Positions 45,181 through 54,649 of a stretch of DNA of 64,000 nt are shown piece after piece (the stretch's first letter is position 1; each line of letters starts with the position of its first letter). A program made the position numbers and the translations under genes. Origin of the DNA: Gilliamella apicola (GTDB lineage Bacteria > Pseudomonadota > Gammaproteobacteria > Enterobacterales > Orbaceae); assembly GCF_000599985.1 (NCBI RefSeq), contig NZ_CP007445.1, positions 1,240,001-1,304,000 on the forward strand, given 5' to 3'. The notes beneath the pieces are model-generated. The model ran no database searches. It had not been told where the DNA came from and saw only the letters and a program-made list of their open reading frames with translations.

Positions 45181-45530
45181 CAATTGGTTAGCGTGTGAGG
45201 TTTTATTTGGAATTGATCATTGAAGATTGAAAAGTAATTTGGTTGATCTACTAAATGATGAGATACCTTAAAGTTTGTAAAATTAATGAAGGTACTAGCA
45301 AGAAAATATATTTCAGTTTCTGAAAATATGTTTGAAACTGCTGAATTTAGTTCAAACAAAAGACTGGTAAAAATAGATGTGACTAAAGTATGCAAAAATA
45401 GTTTAAAATATCAGAATGTTAAACAAGCTATAAATTGAAAGGATCTTTAATCGACAGGGAAACGTTAAAATAGCTAGTGAAGATCAATTTCAGTAAAAAA
45501 TATTACATGATGCAATTAAAAATTATTAAA
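45181..45530 (+). pseudogene. SVTENISET-type toxin tip, very decayed
   Basis: RKYISVSENMFETAEFSSNK, RLVKIDVTKVCKNSLKYQNV KQAIN-TGA matches the tip at 29176-29442 (ISVTENISETKQYSSN, AKIDVTKATQNGAKY). Multiple stops. The immunity gene after it is the homologue of the one at 29536. Confidence 0.6.
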
Positions 45531-45542
45531 TAGGAGTTATTT

Positions 45543-45836
45543 ATGCCAACGCTATCAGAGTATTCAAATGTTTCAAATACTGCTTTTAATATTTTAGATA
45601 AAAAAGGATATCAAATTTGGTATGATGATGAAGTTGATTTGTATTGTGCCGAAAAAAATGGTTGGGATTTTATGGCTGACTCTCCATGTGCTTTATTAGG
45701 TTTAATTAGTATTTATGAATTTAAAAACCCTACAACTTGGGAAGAGTATTGGTGGAGAGATAATGAAAAAGATTTATCAGATAATTTAAGCAAAAAAAAA
45801 CCTGAATATATTTCTGTTATGCGTCGCAATAAATAA
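45543..45836 (+). CDS. Immunity protein, paralogue of the gene at 29536
   Basis: 97 residues from ATG 45543, with the same AAATAGGAGTTATTT leader as the 29536 gene. MPTLSEYSNVSNTAFNILDK, YDDEVDLYCAEKNGWDFMAD, EEYWWRDNEKDLSDNLSKKK. Kept intact although its toxin relic is unreadable. Confidence 0.8.
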   Translation: MPTLSEYSNVSNTAFNILDKKGYQIWYDDEVDLYCAEKNGWDFMADSPCALLGLISIYEFKNPTTWEEYWWRDNEKDLSDNLSKKKPEYISVMRRNK

Positions 45837-45989
45837 AACAAACGAGTTAAGCTTATTTCCTCAGACTAAAGAATTGATATATTAAAATATACCATATGCA
45901 TTTAAAAGTTTACTTATATTTTATGCAAAGATAAATTTGCCTCTACGATATAGTTGGTTTAATTCAGTCAGACGAGGTAAAAGATTTTT

Positions 45990-46186
45990 TTGATAACTCG
46001 GTTATTGTTCACTAAGGAGATTATGAATATTCATATAAAGATATAGTAGAAAATAACGATGAGGTGAGTTATATATTTTCTGAAAATTATTTTATTCCTA
46101 ATCCATACGATTTTAAACCATATAAATGATGCTGTAAGCTGGTAAAAGATAAACCATATTTCGAATATTTAGATGAATATAATTAA
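45990..46186 (+). pseudogene. Small immunity-like gene remnant
   Basis: A frame reads VENNDEVSYIFSENYFIPNP YDFKPYK-TGA-CCKLVKDKP YFEYLDEYN-TAA with one internal stop; the preceding ATG 46023 is in a frame ending at once. Family unknown. The rest of 45837-46257 shows nothing. Confidence 0.35.
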
Positions 46187-46257
46187 CGATTTGGTTTACA
46201 AAATAATATTTGATACTGATAGTTATAAACTCATTTTATTCTTAGTTTATTTAATTT

Positions 46258-46296
46258 AAAAAGTCGAAAAAAAATTAAATTTTATCGGCTTTTTAT
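46258..46296 (+). terminator. Rho-independent terminator
   Basis: AAAAAGTCGA (46258-46267) pairs with TCGGCTTTTT (46285-46294), with one G-T pair, in the same AGCC/GGCT-style layout as other terminators here, followed by more T/A. Confidence 0.5.
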
Positions 46297-46303
46297 AATT
46301 GGT

Positions 46304-46664
46304 CACAGTTCAATCTATAAAACAAACACATCTTTAATACTATTAACCAATTGCTTAGTCGAATAAAATTATATTTTTGTTGCAGTAATCTCAATCTCAA
46401 TTAGAATGCTCTAAGTGCGTTGATGAAGTGAATCTTTATGGATTACATAATACTTCACTTAAAAGTGCAAAAAATAAAGTTAATAAATAATAAAGTGTTA
46501 AATTGATAAAAGGGTAAGTTAACCTGATTAAAATGTATCAATTTTTCACATGAAAGAATGTTGATAATATCAATTCAGATGTAGCTGATATTGATAGAAA
46601 TCTAAATCCTCTTAAAATACTCAAATGGTTTAAAGAACAAGATTGGTATCCAGTAATATTAAAT
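46304..46664. other. A+T-rich spacer
   Basis: No gene recognised. The last 100 bases are in frame with the next gene (SDVADIDRNLNPLKILKWFK) without a start, so an upstream toxin tail may be fused there. Confidence 0.35.
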
Positions 46665-47201
46665 ATGAATAAGTTAGAAAAAGAAATGCAATTTCTTATA
46701 GAAAAAGAAGGTCTAGACGATCTTTCAGTGTTTTTTTCTGATTATGAAACATTTGAGGAAATTCCTTTATTTTCAAGATTTAAGCATATTTCATTTTTAT
46801 CATCTCTTTCATTTAATGAAAAAAACAAAATTTTAATAAAGAAATGTATTGAACTAATCAATAAATGTAAATTGAATGCTAAAAATTATATTGATGATAA
46901 AAATATAAGTGACTATTTTATCTGTGTTAGTTTAACTGATTGGGAAAATTATGAGGATGTAAATTGTTTAACTCCAAATATATATATATCTCGTAAGAAA
47001 AATTGGCTTTTGTCACACTTAAAATTGAAGCATTCACAAACTATAGAAGAAAACCTTATTAGAGAATATCTGTGTTCCATTAAAGAACTTGATTATATAG
47101 TATTAATTTCAAGTGGTTTTGAAAACTATAAGAGAGTATATATTGTTCATAAATCAATTATTAATGAAGATATAGAATTAAATAAGAAATCAAATAAATA
47201 G
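46665..47201 (+). CDS. Hypothetical protein, immunity-like
   Basis: 178 residues from ATG 46665; the frame extends upstream to about 46560 without a start codon. KEMQFLIEKEGLDDLSVFFS, SDYETFEEIPLFSRFKHISF, LDYIVLISSGFENYKRVYIV. Lys/Asn/Ile-rich, no signal peptide. It could be the C-terminal part of a longer protein. Family unknown. Confidence 0.6.
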   Translation: MNKLEKEMQFLIEKEGLDDLSVFFSDYETFEEIPLFSRFKHISFLSSLSFNEKNKILIKKCIELINKCKLNAKNYIDDKNISDYFICVSLTDWENYEDVNCLTPNIYISRKKNWLLSHLKLKHSQTIEENLIREYLCSIKELDYIVLISSGFENYKRVYIVHKSIINEDIELNKKSNK

Positions 47202-47299
47202 AATAATAATTTTAATCAAACGGTTATAATAAATTTTCATTTGGACAGTAAGTACAAAAAAGATCTGATTGAATTCAAAATTGACAAAATCAATGAAAT

Positions 47300-47560
47300 C
47301 TTAAAGGAATACTTATATCAACTGTGTGGAAAACTGATAAAGGAAATTATAGATACAAAGATACAATAGTATCTGAGATTTCAGTGACAGTTTTATACAC
47401 AGAGAAACTGTACTTCAATAATTTAAGATACTATAATCCTGATGAAATTGGTTTTATCTTGCCAAACTCAATTGAATTGGTCAGCGGATTCTATCTCTAT
47501 TAGTATGCATTTAATATGTTGATGTGAATTGATTCATTGAGATTAAAGCGTCTAGGAAAA
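47300..47560 (+). pseudogene. Rhs core remnant, nearly erased
   Basis: Nucleotide traces only: EYLYQLCGKLIKEIIDTKIQ, then pieces matching [15 protein letters not shown] and GLxSGFYLYxYAFNML before GTGAATTGATTCATTGAGAT, where WIDPLGL once was. Every second codon change is toward A or T. Confidence 0.55.
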
Positions 47561-47923
47561 ATGCAATTATATAACTTTGATGATGTAGGTGTAAAAGGAT
47601 CTCATATTAATATATTCAATGATAATAGGAAAATAGCGGATGCTTTATCAGATTTAGATAATTTCGGCAATTTAGTATGGTAACGATATGATGATCTGGG
47701 TGGAGTAAGTAAAAATCAATTAACCCAATAATTAACTTTTATAGAAAATTTAAAGGGTTACAAGAAATTATTGGACAAGCTAAAACTCAATTATATAATT
47801 TTGTTAAAGATATTTAAAAATATATTAAATGATTCTAAAAGTGAAAAAAAACTGACTGAACTAGCTACACGAGATATGGATAAATTTTCAAAAATGTTGG
47901 ATAAAATTAATGGATTTAACTAA
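47561..47923 (+). pseudogene. Toxin tip with two in-frame stops
   Basis: One frame throughout: MQLYNFDDVGVKGSHINIFN, ALSDLDNFGNLVW-TAA-RYD DLGGVSKNQLTQ-TAA-LTFI ENLKGYKKLLDKLK and a natural end NGFN-TAA (47921-47923) that overlaps the immunity start. Only nonsense changes, no indels, so the decay is recent compared with the core. KGSHxNIxxDxxK...YDDLGGxSxxQ is distinctive but unnamed. Confidence 0.55.
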
Positions 47924-48377
47924 TTTTCTTAAAACAGGAACGTATTTGAAATTAAAAGTTGGATTATCAGAAGAAAACATATATTCTTGTTTTAAAAAGA
48001 AAGATTTAAGTAAAAAATATTATTATAATAAACTTGATAAAAATGAAGGATTCTCTTATTTCTATGGTGATGGTGCACTTGAAATAATGGTGATTGATTC
48101 TAAAATATATTCGTTACAATTTGATCCAGCTCGTTATCCATATATCTTAACCTTATTTAATAATATAATAATATCCCACAAAACGAGTTTTGAACTCATT
48201 ATAAAATATCTTGATATCGCTGATATAAAATGGTCTTTTTATCAAAGATATTGTCATAGTCGTGAACTCACAATTAAAACAGAAGAAAATATTTTCATTG
48301 GTTGTGTATACGATAAAGGTGATTATAAATTATCAAAGTTTCAAGTGTTTGAAGATCTCTACAATGGCTTTTTTTAA
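47910..48377 (+). CDS. Immunity protein, MDLTxFLKTG family, copy 1
   Basis: 155 residues; ATG 47910 overlaps the toxin stop by 14 bases. MDLTNFLKTGTYLKLKVGLS, EENIYSCFKKKDLSKKYYYN, IDSKIYSLQFDPARYPYILT, SRELTIKTEENIFIGCVYDK. The FLKTGxYLxLKVGLxEExIYSCF layout is a recognisable toxin-associated small-protein family, unnamed. A paralogue follows at 48464. Confidence 0.75.
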   Translation: MDLTNFLKTGTYLKLKVGLSEENIYSCFKKKDLSKKYYYNKLDKNEGFSYFYGDGALEIMVIDSKIYSLQFDPARYPYILTLFNNIIISHKTSFELIIKYLDIADIKWSFYQRYCHSRELTIKTEENIFIGCVYDKGDYKLSKFQVFEDLYNGFF

Positions 48378-48463
48378 TACATGTAGATGAACAGTATGTG
48401 ACTATAAATAAAATGATTAACCAAATTGGTAATTTAACTATACAATAATATTGTGGAGAATTA

Positions 48464-48895
48464 ATGGACTTAACTGATTTTCTTAAGACGGGAATGTATT
48501 TGGGGTTAAAAGTTGGATTAGCAGAAGAAGAGATTTATTCTTGTTTTAAAAAAAAAGATTTAGGAAAGAAACATTATTTTGACAAATTGAATAAAAATAG
48601 AGGTTTTTCTTATTTTTTAGATGCATTACAAATAAAAATCATTAATTCCAAGATATATTCATTAGGATTTGATTTAACTTGTTACCCTGTTTCGCTACTA
48701 AATAATATCATTATATATCCAGAAACAAGTTTTGAATGCATTCTAAATTACCTTGATATTGCTAATATAGAGTGGTCTGTTAATCAACAATATTGCTGTG
48801 ATCGCGTAGCAACTATTCAAACAGAAGGAAATGTTTTAATTAGCTGTATTTATGATAAAGGAAACTATTGTTTATCAAAAGTTCAAACATTATGA
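48464..48895 (+). CDS. Immunity protein, MDLTxFLKTG family, copy 2
   Basis: 143 residues from ATG 48464 (TGTGGAGAATTA upstream). MDLTDFLKTGMYLGLKVGLA, EEEIYSCFKKKDLGKKHYFD, ATIQTEGNVLISCIYDKGNY. Shorter than copy 1 by in-frame losses (FSYFLDALQIK, no FEDLYNGFF end). A tandem duplicate in which no toxin part was copied. Confidence 0.75.
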   Translation: MDLTDFLKTGMYLGLKVGLAEEEIYSCFKKKDLGKKHYFDKLNKNRGFSYFLDALQIKIINSKIYSLGFDLTCYPVSLLNNIIIYPETSFECILNYLDIANIEWSVNQQYCCDRVATIQTEGNVLISCIYDKGNYCLSKVQTL

Positions 48896-49226
48896 ATAAA
48901 ATATATAATAAAATGTAAAAGAAATTTATATTTTCCCAATTTGTTATGATTTAAGTTCTATTTAATCTACTAAATAACTCACTTACTCCTTCCCTTAACC
49001 TCAGTTTGATTAAGTCTAGTAATGCTATGGTTATCTATACGATGCGCTCGTTTATTGAATCGAAAAAAATAACTTATACGAGAAGACTGGGCAATAACAC
49101 CACCTTTGTGCCAAATGAGCAGCAAATTCCCGATGATGGTCTTTTTTAATTGAAAGTAATAGATTTTAAGTGCATGGATATGATGATATATATATCCTAA
49201 AGTACAATTAAACTAACTCGTCAATA
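48896..49226 (+). pseudogene. Spacer with an Rhs core scrap
   Basis: 49005-49115 retains traces of GYLYDAL...RIEKN...NNTTFV from the core. The rest is featureless A+T-rich DNA. Confidence 0.45.
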
Positions 49227-49340
49227 ATGCAGTTTGGCTTAACTGCTAGAAGCATTGGCTAGGAAGTTAAAAATATTTATAGAACTGATGGAATTAGTGA
49301 AAACTTAACAAATATCTTAATTTTTTCGATACTTTAGTAA
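49227..49340 (+). pseudogene. Toxin tail leader, copy 1
   Basis: ATG 49227: MQFGLTARSIG-TAG-EVKN IYRTDGISENLTNILIFSIL. It corresponds to the unbroken 37-codon frame at 51330-51443. It sits just before a 402-residue gene, where toxin tails sit elsewhere. Confidence 0.45.
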
Positions 49341-49360
49341 TTCAATAAGGATATTAACGT

Positions 49361-50569
49361 ATGAATGAGAATGAAAATATACTTAATAATTTTTTGGAAA
49401 ACAAACCAATTTATCTTGCTTATGAGGATGAACTTAAACTAATAGATATTATGATGAAGTTACCAATGGATTGGCTGATTAAAAATGAGGACGAATTTAT
49501 TGAAGCATTAAATACCTTAGATATTTCTCATACATGCGGTTATGGATTTTTAAGTGTAGAAGAAAGTGATGATGTTATATTTGAGAATTTTTGTAACTGG
49601 CTAAGAGAAGTAGAGGAGAAAACGCATATATCGGTCATAGGATATATTGAGGATCTTTCACCGGAAGAATTGGAGTTAGATATTTACAGAAGAAGAAAAA
49701 AAATAAATAGCAATAAACCTGATGAGAATGAATATCAGTTTGACAACAGCACTGATCTAGAACTCAATTCATTAACCTCAGATAGAATAGAAAATCAAGC
49801 CTGTATTTTTGAATCATGTAACATTAAAGAAGATAAAATGATTCAATCAAAATATCCTGTGCCAAAAAACATTAATAAACTGATTTCACAACTAAAATTA
49901 AAAAGAAGACCTTACCAGTCTTATGTTAATTTTTTAAAACAATATAACGTAATTGATTTTTATGGATTAGATTATAGTTATTATATTGACCTTGAAGGGA
50001 AAAAATTGCCCCTGGAAGTGATTCTGGGATTCTCAGAAAAAGCAGGTGAAGATTTAATTGCTCTTAATGAGATGTGCTTAAACAGAATACCAAAGAACTA
50101 TTTTGCAATAGTAAGATTAAATCATGGAAATTTACTTTGTTTGGGTTACAGTGGCAAAATTTATTATTGGGATCGTAAAATCAATGATTTACATTTTGAT
50201 ATGATGTTTAGATACGGGTATTTGGCTCAAAGTACATATTTAATGCCAGTAGCAGACTCATTTGACCAATTTTTATCCATGATTACTAGAACAAAAAATA
50301 AAGCTAATTATAATCAGAATGAAAATGAATTTAATCTACCGGATATTACTTTTCCGATAGAAGCATTAGAGCTTTGGGAAGAAAATCCTAAAAGGATTTT
50401 TAGAGTGTCAGAAGGAGATATACCGATTTATATAGAAAAATTGGAAGCATCTGAAAGAGGGCGTGCAATAATAGGAAAATTTAAAACATTGACACTTACT
50501 GAAGAACAGCAGGAAGTAGTAGCAAGATTAAAAGAAGAAGGACTGTTGGCAGACGGCATTTTTGAATGA
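49361..50569 (+). CDS. Two-domain immunity fusion with C-terminal SUKH domain, copy 1
   Basis: 402 residues from ATG 49361 (AATAAGGATATTAACG). Residues 1-95 (KLPMDWLIKNEDEFIEALNT, FENFCNWLREVEEKTH) resemble the stand-alone immunity protein at 5485. An Asp/Glu/Asn-rich linker (about 100-165) leads to a SUKH domain, 168-310: PVPKNINKLISQLKLKRRPY, LPLEVILGFSEKAGEDLIAL, NYFAIVRLNHGNLLCLGYSG, KIYYWDRKIND, LMPVADSFDQFLSMI. A C-terminal tail (TLTEEQQEVVARLKEEGLLA DGIFE) is conserved in copy 2. Possibly protects against two toxins. Confidence 0.8.
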   Translation: MNENENILNNFLENKPIYLAYEDELKLIDIMMKLPMDWLIKNEDEFIEALNTLDISHTCGYGFLSVEESDDVIFENFCNWLREVEEKTHISVIGYIEDLSPEELELDIYRRRKKINSNKPDENEYQFDNSTDLELNSLTSDRIENQACIFESCNIKEDKMIQSKYPVPKNINKLISQLKLKRRPYQSYVNFLKQYNVIDFYGLDYSYYIDLEGKKLPLEVILGFSEKAGEDLIALNEMCLNRIPKNYFAIVRLNHGNLLCLGYSGKIYYWDRKINDLHFDMMFRYGYLAQSTYLMPVADSFDQFLSMITRTKNKANYNQNENEFNLPDITFPIEALELWEENPKRIFRVSEGDIPIYIEKLEASERGRAIIGKFKTLTLTEEQQEVVARLKEEGLLADGIFE

Positions 50570-50614
50570 AAAGTTAAATTTTAATTACCATAAGAACAAT
50601 AAGAAGTGATGGTA

Positions 50615-50710
50615 ACATCAAAACGTAATGTACACGATGCATTCATCCGGTGGATTGAAAAACACCAGCTCGGTCGGCTGTGCAACCGCATATTGATGTT
50701 TGGAATAAAA
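50615..50710 (+). pseudogene. Rhs core scrap
   Basis: ACGATGCATTCATCCGGTGG and ATTGAAAAACACCAGCTCGG are relics of YDAL(G)RRIEKHxLDRD of the core. Confidence 0.5.
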
Positions 50711-50750
50711 ATAAAGGTATATTGGATAATTTGTACTTGGATTATTAGCT

Positions 50751-51146
50751 ATGGATAAAATTATATATGAGTGCAGTTCAGAAGTATGGAAAAATCGAAA
50801 TAATGAAAATCATACTTGGTATGTTTCTGAAGATGAATTTAAATATAAGAAAGATGTTGCAGGCTTTAATCCTTGGAATAAAAATGAAGCAATTACACGA
50901 AAAAAGATGTATTTGATGGATGACTGTGTGGTGATATTTAGACCGGCAAGAATGGAAGATCGCATTAGTCGAAGTCGTCATAATCCTGTTATGTTTTATT
51001 TTATAGAAATAATGAATCAAGATGAATCTATAAAATTTACCTCTAGAAGTATTTATACTTGGGATAAAGTTATTGAGTTTGCATCTTGGTTTAAAGGATT
51101 ATCGTTTATTGCAGCAACAAGAGTTTGGAAAGTGAAAAAATTGTAA
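50751..51146 (+). CDS. Hypothetical protein, immunity-like
   Basis: 131 residues from ATG 50751. MDKIIYECSSEVWKNRNNEN, RKKMYLMDDCVVIFRPARME, TWDKVIEFASWFKGLSFIAA. Lies between the two 402-residue genes. Trp-rich and soluble. Family unknown. Confidence 0.7.
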   Translation: MDKIIYECSSEVWKNRNNENHTWYVSEDEFKYKKDVAGFNPWNKNEAITRKKMYLMDDCVVIFRPARMEDRISRSRHNPVMFYFIEIMNQDESIKFTSRSIYTWDKVIEFASWFKGLSFIAATRVWKVKKL

Positions 51147-51329
51147 AAAATAGTTGAAGTTTTATTTTTGAGATTCCGACCTTTTTCAAATTATATTTTA
51201 TTTATTAAATGAGTATTTTAATGAATAAAATATAATTTACAAAATTAATACTGTTTCGATTTTTGTAGAGCAAAAAACTAGTTTTATAAATTTAAAAAAG
51301 TATAAAAGTACTAAACTAACTCGTCAATA

Positions 51330-51443
51330 ATGCAGTTCGGCTTAACTTCTAGAAGCACTGATAAGGAAGGTATAAAAATTTATCGAACTGATGGAATTAG
51401 TGAAAACTTAACAAATATCTTAATTTTTTCGATACCTTTTTAA
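51330..51443 (+). CDS. Small frame, toxin tail leader copy 2
   Basis: 37 codons: MQFGLTSRSTDKEGIKIYRT DGISENLTNILIFSIPF. The same peptide, with a stop, precedes the paralogue at 49227. It is probably the last piece of the toxin tip matched to the 402-residue protein, not a functional peptide. Confidence 0.35.
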   Translation: MQFGLTSRSTDKEGIKIYRTDGISENLTNILIFSIPF

Positions 51444-51463
51444 TTCAATAAGGATATTAATGT

Positions 51464-52672
51464 ATGAATGAGAATGAAAATATACTTGATAATTTTTTAA
51501 AAAATAGACCAACTTATCTTGATTATGAGGATGAACTTAAACTAATAGATATTATGATGAAGTTACCAATGGATTGGCTGATTAAAAATGAGGACGAATT
51601 TATTAACGCACTAAATGCTTTAGTTTATTGTCATACATTAGGTTTCGGATTTTTATATGAAGAAGAAAGTGATGATGTTATATTTGAGAATTTTTGTAAC
51701 TGGCTAAGAGAAGTAGAGGAGAAAACGCATATATCGGTCATAGGATATATTGATGATCTTTCACCGGAAGAATTGGAGTTAGATAATTACAGAAGAGGAA
51801 AAAAAATAAATAGCAATAAATCTGATGAGAATGAATATCAGTTTGACAACAGCACTGATCTAGAACTCAATTCATTAACCTCAGATAGAATAGAAAATCA
51901 AGCCTGTATTTTTGAATCATGTAACATTAAAGAAGATAAAATGATTCAATCAAAATATCCTGTGCCGAAAAATATTAATAAACTGATTTCACAACTAAAA
52001 TTAAAAAGAAAAGCATGCGAATCTTACGCTAATTTTTTAAAACAATACAACGTAATTGATTTTTATGGTTTAGATTATAGTTATTATATTGACCTTGAAG
52101 GGAAGAAATTGCCCCTGGAAGTGATTCTGGGATTCTCAGAAAAAGCAGGTGAAGATTTAATTGCTCTTAATGAGATGTGTTTAAAAAGAGTACCTAGGGG
52201 CTACTTCGCTATAGCAAGAATAAATCATGGAGATTTACTTTGTTTGGGTTACAGTGGTCCAATTTATTATTGGGATCGTAAAGTCAATGACTTACATTTT
52301 GATATGATGGTTAGATACGGGTATTTGGATCAATGTACATATTTAATGCCAGTAGCAGACTCATTTGACCAATTTTTATCCATGATTACTAGAACAAAAA
52401 ATAAAGCTAATTATACTCAGAATGAAAATGAATTTAATCTACCGGATATTACTTTTCCGATAGAAGCATTAGAACTTTGGGAAGAAAATCCTAAAAGGAT
52501 TTTTAGAGTCTCAGAACTATTTATACCGATATATATAGAAAAATTAGAAGCTTCTGAAAGAGGACGTAAAATATTAGCAAAATTCAAAACATTGACACTT
52601 ACTGAAGAACAGCAGGAAGTAGTAGCAAGATTAAAAGAAGAAGGACTTTTGGCAGACGGCATTTTTGAATGA
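51464..52672 (+). CDS. Two-domain immunity fusion with C-terminal SUKH domain, copy 2
   Basis: 402 residues, the same length as copy 1. The middle (DDVIFENFCNWLREVEEKTH, DSTDLELNSLTSDRI-type linker) and the C-terminal half are nearly identical, while residues 50-70 (NALVYCHTLGFGFLYEEE) and around 185-190 (RKACESYANF) differ. Clustered substitutions at likely surface positions would fit altered toxin specificity. Duplicated with its leader (51310-52740 versus 49204-50625). Confidence 0.8.
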   Translation: MNENENILDNFLKNRPTYLDYEDELKLIDIMMKLPMDWLIKNEDEFINALNALVYCHTLGFGFLYEEESDDVIFENFCNWLREVEEKTHISVIGYIDDLSPEELELDNYRRGKKINSNKSDENEYQFDNSTDLELNSLTSDRIENQACIFESCNIKEDKMIQSKYPVPKNINKLISQLKLKRKACESYANFLKQYNVIDFYGLDYSYYIDLEGKKLPLEVILGFSEKAGEDLIALNEMCLKRVPRGYFAIARINHGDLLCLGYSGPIYYWDRKVNDLHFDMMVRYGYLDQCTYLMPVADSFDQFLSMITRTKNKANYTQNENEFNLPDITFPIEALELWEENPKRIFRVSELFIPIYIEKLEASERGRKILAKFKTLTLTEEQQEVVARLKEEGLLADGIFE

Positions 52673-53030
52673 AAAGTTAAATTGTAATTACCATAAAAAC
52701 AATAAGAAATGTAGATAACGTCAAAAAACAGTCAACTGTAACGTGTTTGTAGGTCAAGCAACCATACTATCTTATTTCCATTTAATTCATCGTTTCCATA
52801 TTGAGTTTATATGAAAAAAATAAAAGAATATGTGAATAATTGAGACTAAATAACCTTTGAACTAAAAAAATGAATAAATATATTTTGGACTAAAATAAAC
52901 AACTAATGACTTATCTTTTCCCTAACGGTAAAACTCAAATAGATTTTAGTAATAATCATTATATGCAAATATTTTATGTTATCTTGGAATAATTACATAT
53001 TATATTTCGATTATTTTACAGGCAGGCACG
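52673..53030. other. Spacer before the barstar-type array
   Basis: A+T-rich. The last 45 bases (GGAATAATTACATATTATAT TTCGATTATTTTACAGGC-like) recur before each of the next two genes, so the leader is part of the repeated unit. No gene. Confidence 0.4.
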
Positions 53031-53738
53031 ATGAAAAATAAATATGAAGTTAGAGACAGTTCAGAGAATTTGATTTTTTCTTGTGATGATTTTATTGAAT
53101 GTTATGATTTTTTAGGAGCAAGTGTTTGCTATTTGTTCGCATTTATAGGAGTGTCTGAACAAAACATCAATTTAATAATGGATGAGGAAATTTACTCCAT
53201 TAAAAGTGATCAATTTGCTGATAAGTTTGTTGATTACTTTAGGTTTAGAGTACAAAAAATAATAAAATCACATAATGTATTATATGCTAAATTATATATT
53301 TTAGGCGGAATGTATAGAAGTGGAGCATTATCTTTACTTAAAACAGTAAATGAATTTGAAGAAAGAGTATGGCTTGATATGAAAGGCAGTTTGAAATATA
53401 TATATATTTCAGCTAGTTATTTAAAGAATGGTTATCCTCGTACTTTAGATAAAGAAACAATTGTCATTGAGGGAAAATATATTCAAGATTACTATGCTTT
53501 TTTTTGTGAGCTAGGTTATGCTTTCCGTGGTAATTTTGGGTATATGGGATGGAATCTGGCAGGAGTTTCAGATCTTTTGTTAGATCTTGCTCGAAATAGA
53601 ACAATTAATATTATCTGGAAAGATAGTGATTTATCATTTAAAGCGATTGAAAATACCGTTCCAGAAGACCATTATCAGTCAGTATCTAGTGATATTGTGA
53701 TGACACTAAAAGAGTATTGTAATGTGATATTAGAATAA
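53031..53738 (+). CDS. Barstar-domain immunity protein, tandem copy 1
   Basis: 235 residues from ATG 53031. The N-terminal part (YEVRDSSENLIFSCDDFIEC) is unnamed. Residues 140-215 read ETIVIEGKYIQDYYAFFCEL, GYAFRGNFGYMGWNLAGVSD, LLLDLARNRTINIIWKDSD: the barstar layout (I-x-G-x-I-x-D...FY..L...F.....GxNLxxxxDLL.DL......I.W.D). Barstar folds inhibit barnase-like RNases, so the lost toxin was probably a BECR-type RNase (inference). Confidence 0.75.
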   Translation: MKNKYEVRDSSENLIFSCDDFIECYDFLGASVCYLFAFIGVSEQNINLIMDEEIYSIKSDQFADKFVDYFRFRVQKIIKSHNVLYAKLYILGGMYRSGALSLLKTVNEFEERVWLDMKGSLKYIYISASYLKNGYPRTLDKETIVIEGKYIQDYYAFFCELGYAFRGNFGYMGWNLAGVSDLLLDLARNRTINIIWKDSDLSFKAIENTVPEDHYQSVSSDIVMTLKEYCNVILE

Positions 53739-53739
53739 T

Positions 53740-53947
53740 TATCTATTTTTTTACTAAATATTAAGATTTGGTTAACTGGTTTATGTATTGAATTAGCTAC
53801 ATTCAATATCGGTTATTAACTATAAATGTAAAGAGTTCTTGATGATAAAATCTAAGTAGGCTTAAATATTGACCAGTATAAAAGAATATTTGATATTATA
53901 ATTGAATAATTACAGGTTATATTTTGATTATTTTACCGGTTGATGCA
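53740..53947 (+). repeat. Conserved leader repeated in the barstar array
   Basis: About 190 bases between copies 1 and 2 (TTGGTTAACTGGTTTATGTA, CATTCAATATCGGTTATTAA, GTAAAGAGTTCTTGATGATA, TTGACCAGTATAAAA) are repeated almost unchanged at 54655-54857. Such conservation in A+T-rich noncoding DNA shows recent duplication. Confidence 0.7.
53869..53902 (+). promoter_or_regulatory. Possible sigma-70 promoter in the repeated leader
   Basis: TTGACC (53869-53874) and TATTAT (53894-53899) are 19 bases apart; TATAAT overlaps at 53897-53902 but at 22. The spacing is not ideal. The same pair is present at 54779-54812. Confidence 0.3.
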
Positions 53948-54649
53948 ATGGAAAATAAATATGAAATTAGAAACAGTTCAGATCAATTGATTTTCTCTTG
54001 TAATGATTTCATTGAATGTTATGATTTTTTGGGAACACGTGGTTACTATTGGTACGCATTTGTAGGGGTGTCTCAACAACACGTTAACTTAATAATCGAT
54101 GAGGAAACTTATTCCATTAATAATTCCCAATTCGCTGGTAGGCTTGATAGTGAGTTTACAGTACAAAAAATAATAAAATCACATAATATATTATATGCTG
54201 GTTTATATCTTTCTGGAGGAATGTATAAAAGAGGAGCATTATCTTTACTTAAAACAGCAAATGAATTTGAGGAAAGAGTATGGCTTGATATGAAAGGAAG
54301 TTTGAAATTAATATATATTTCAGCCAGTTATTTAAAGAATGGTTTTCCTCGTACTTTAGATAAAGAAACAATTGTCATTGAGGGAAAATATATTCAAGAT
54401 TACTATGCTTTTTTTTGTGAGCTAGGTTATGCTTTCCGTGGTAATTTTGGGTATATGGGATGGAATCTGGCAGGAGTTTCAGATCTTTTGTTAGATCTTG
54501 CTCGAAATAGAACAATTAATATTATCTGGAAAGATAGTGATTTATCATTTAAAGCGATTGAAAATACCGTTCCAGAAAGCCGTTATCAGTCAGTATCTAG
54601 TGATATTGTGATGACACTAAAAGAGTATTGTAATGTGATATTAGAATAA
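53948..54649 (+). CDS. Barstar-domain immunity protein, tandem copy 2
   Basis: ATG 53948 (MENKYEIRNSSDQLIFSCND) is preferred over TTG 53924. 233 residues. The barstar half from SLLKTANEFEERVWLDMKGS onward is almost identical to copy 1; the N-terminal half (TRGYYWYAFVGVSQQHVNLI) diverges, the reverse of neutral drift along the gene. Confidence 0.75.
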   Translation: MENKYEIRNSSDQLIFSCNDFIECYDFLGTRGYYWYAFVGVSQQHVNLIIDEETYSINNSQFAGRLDSEFTVQKIIKSHNILYAGLYLSGGMYKRGALSLLKTANEFEERVWLDMKGSLKLIYISASYLKNGFPRTLDKETIVIEGKYIQDYYAFFCELGYAFRGNFGYMGWNLAGVSDLLLDLARNRTINIIWKDSDLSFKAIENTVPESRYQSVSSDIVMTLKEYCNVILE

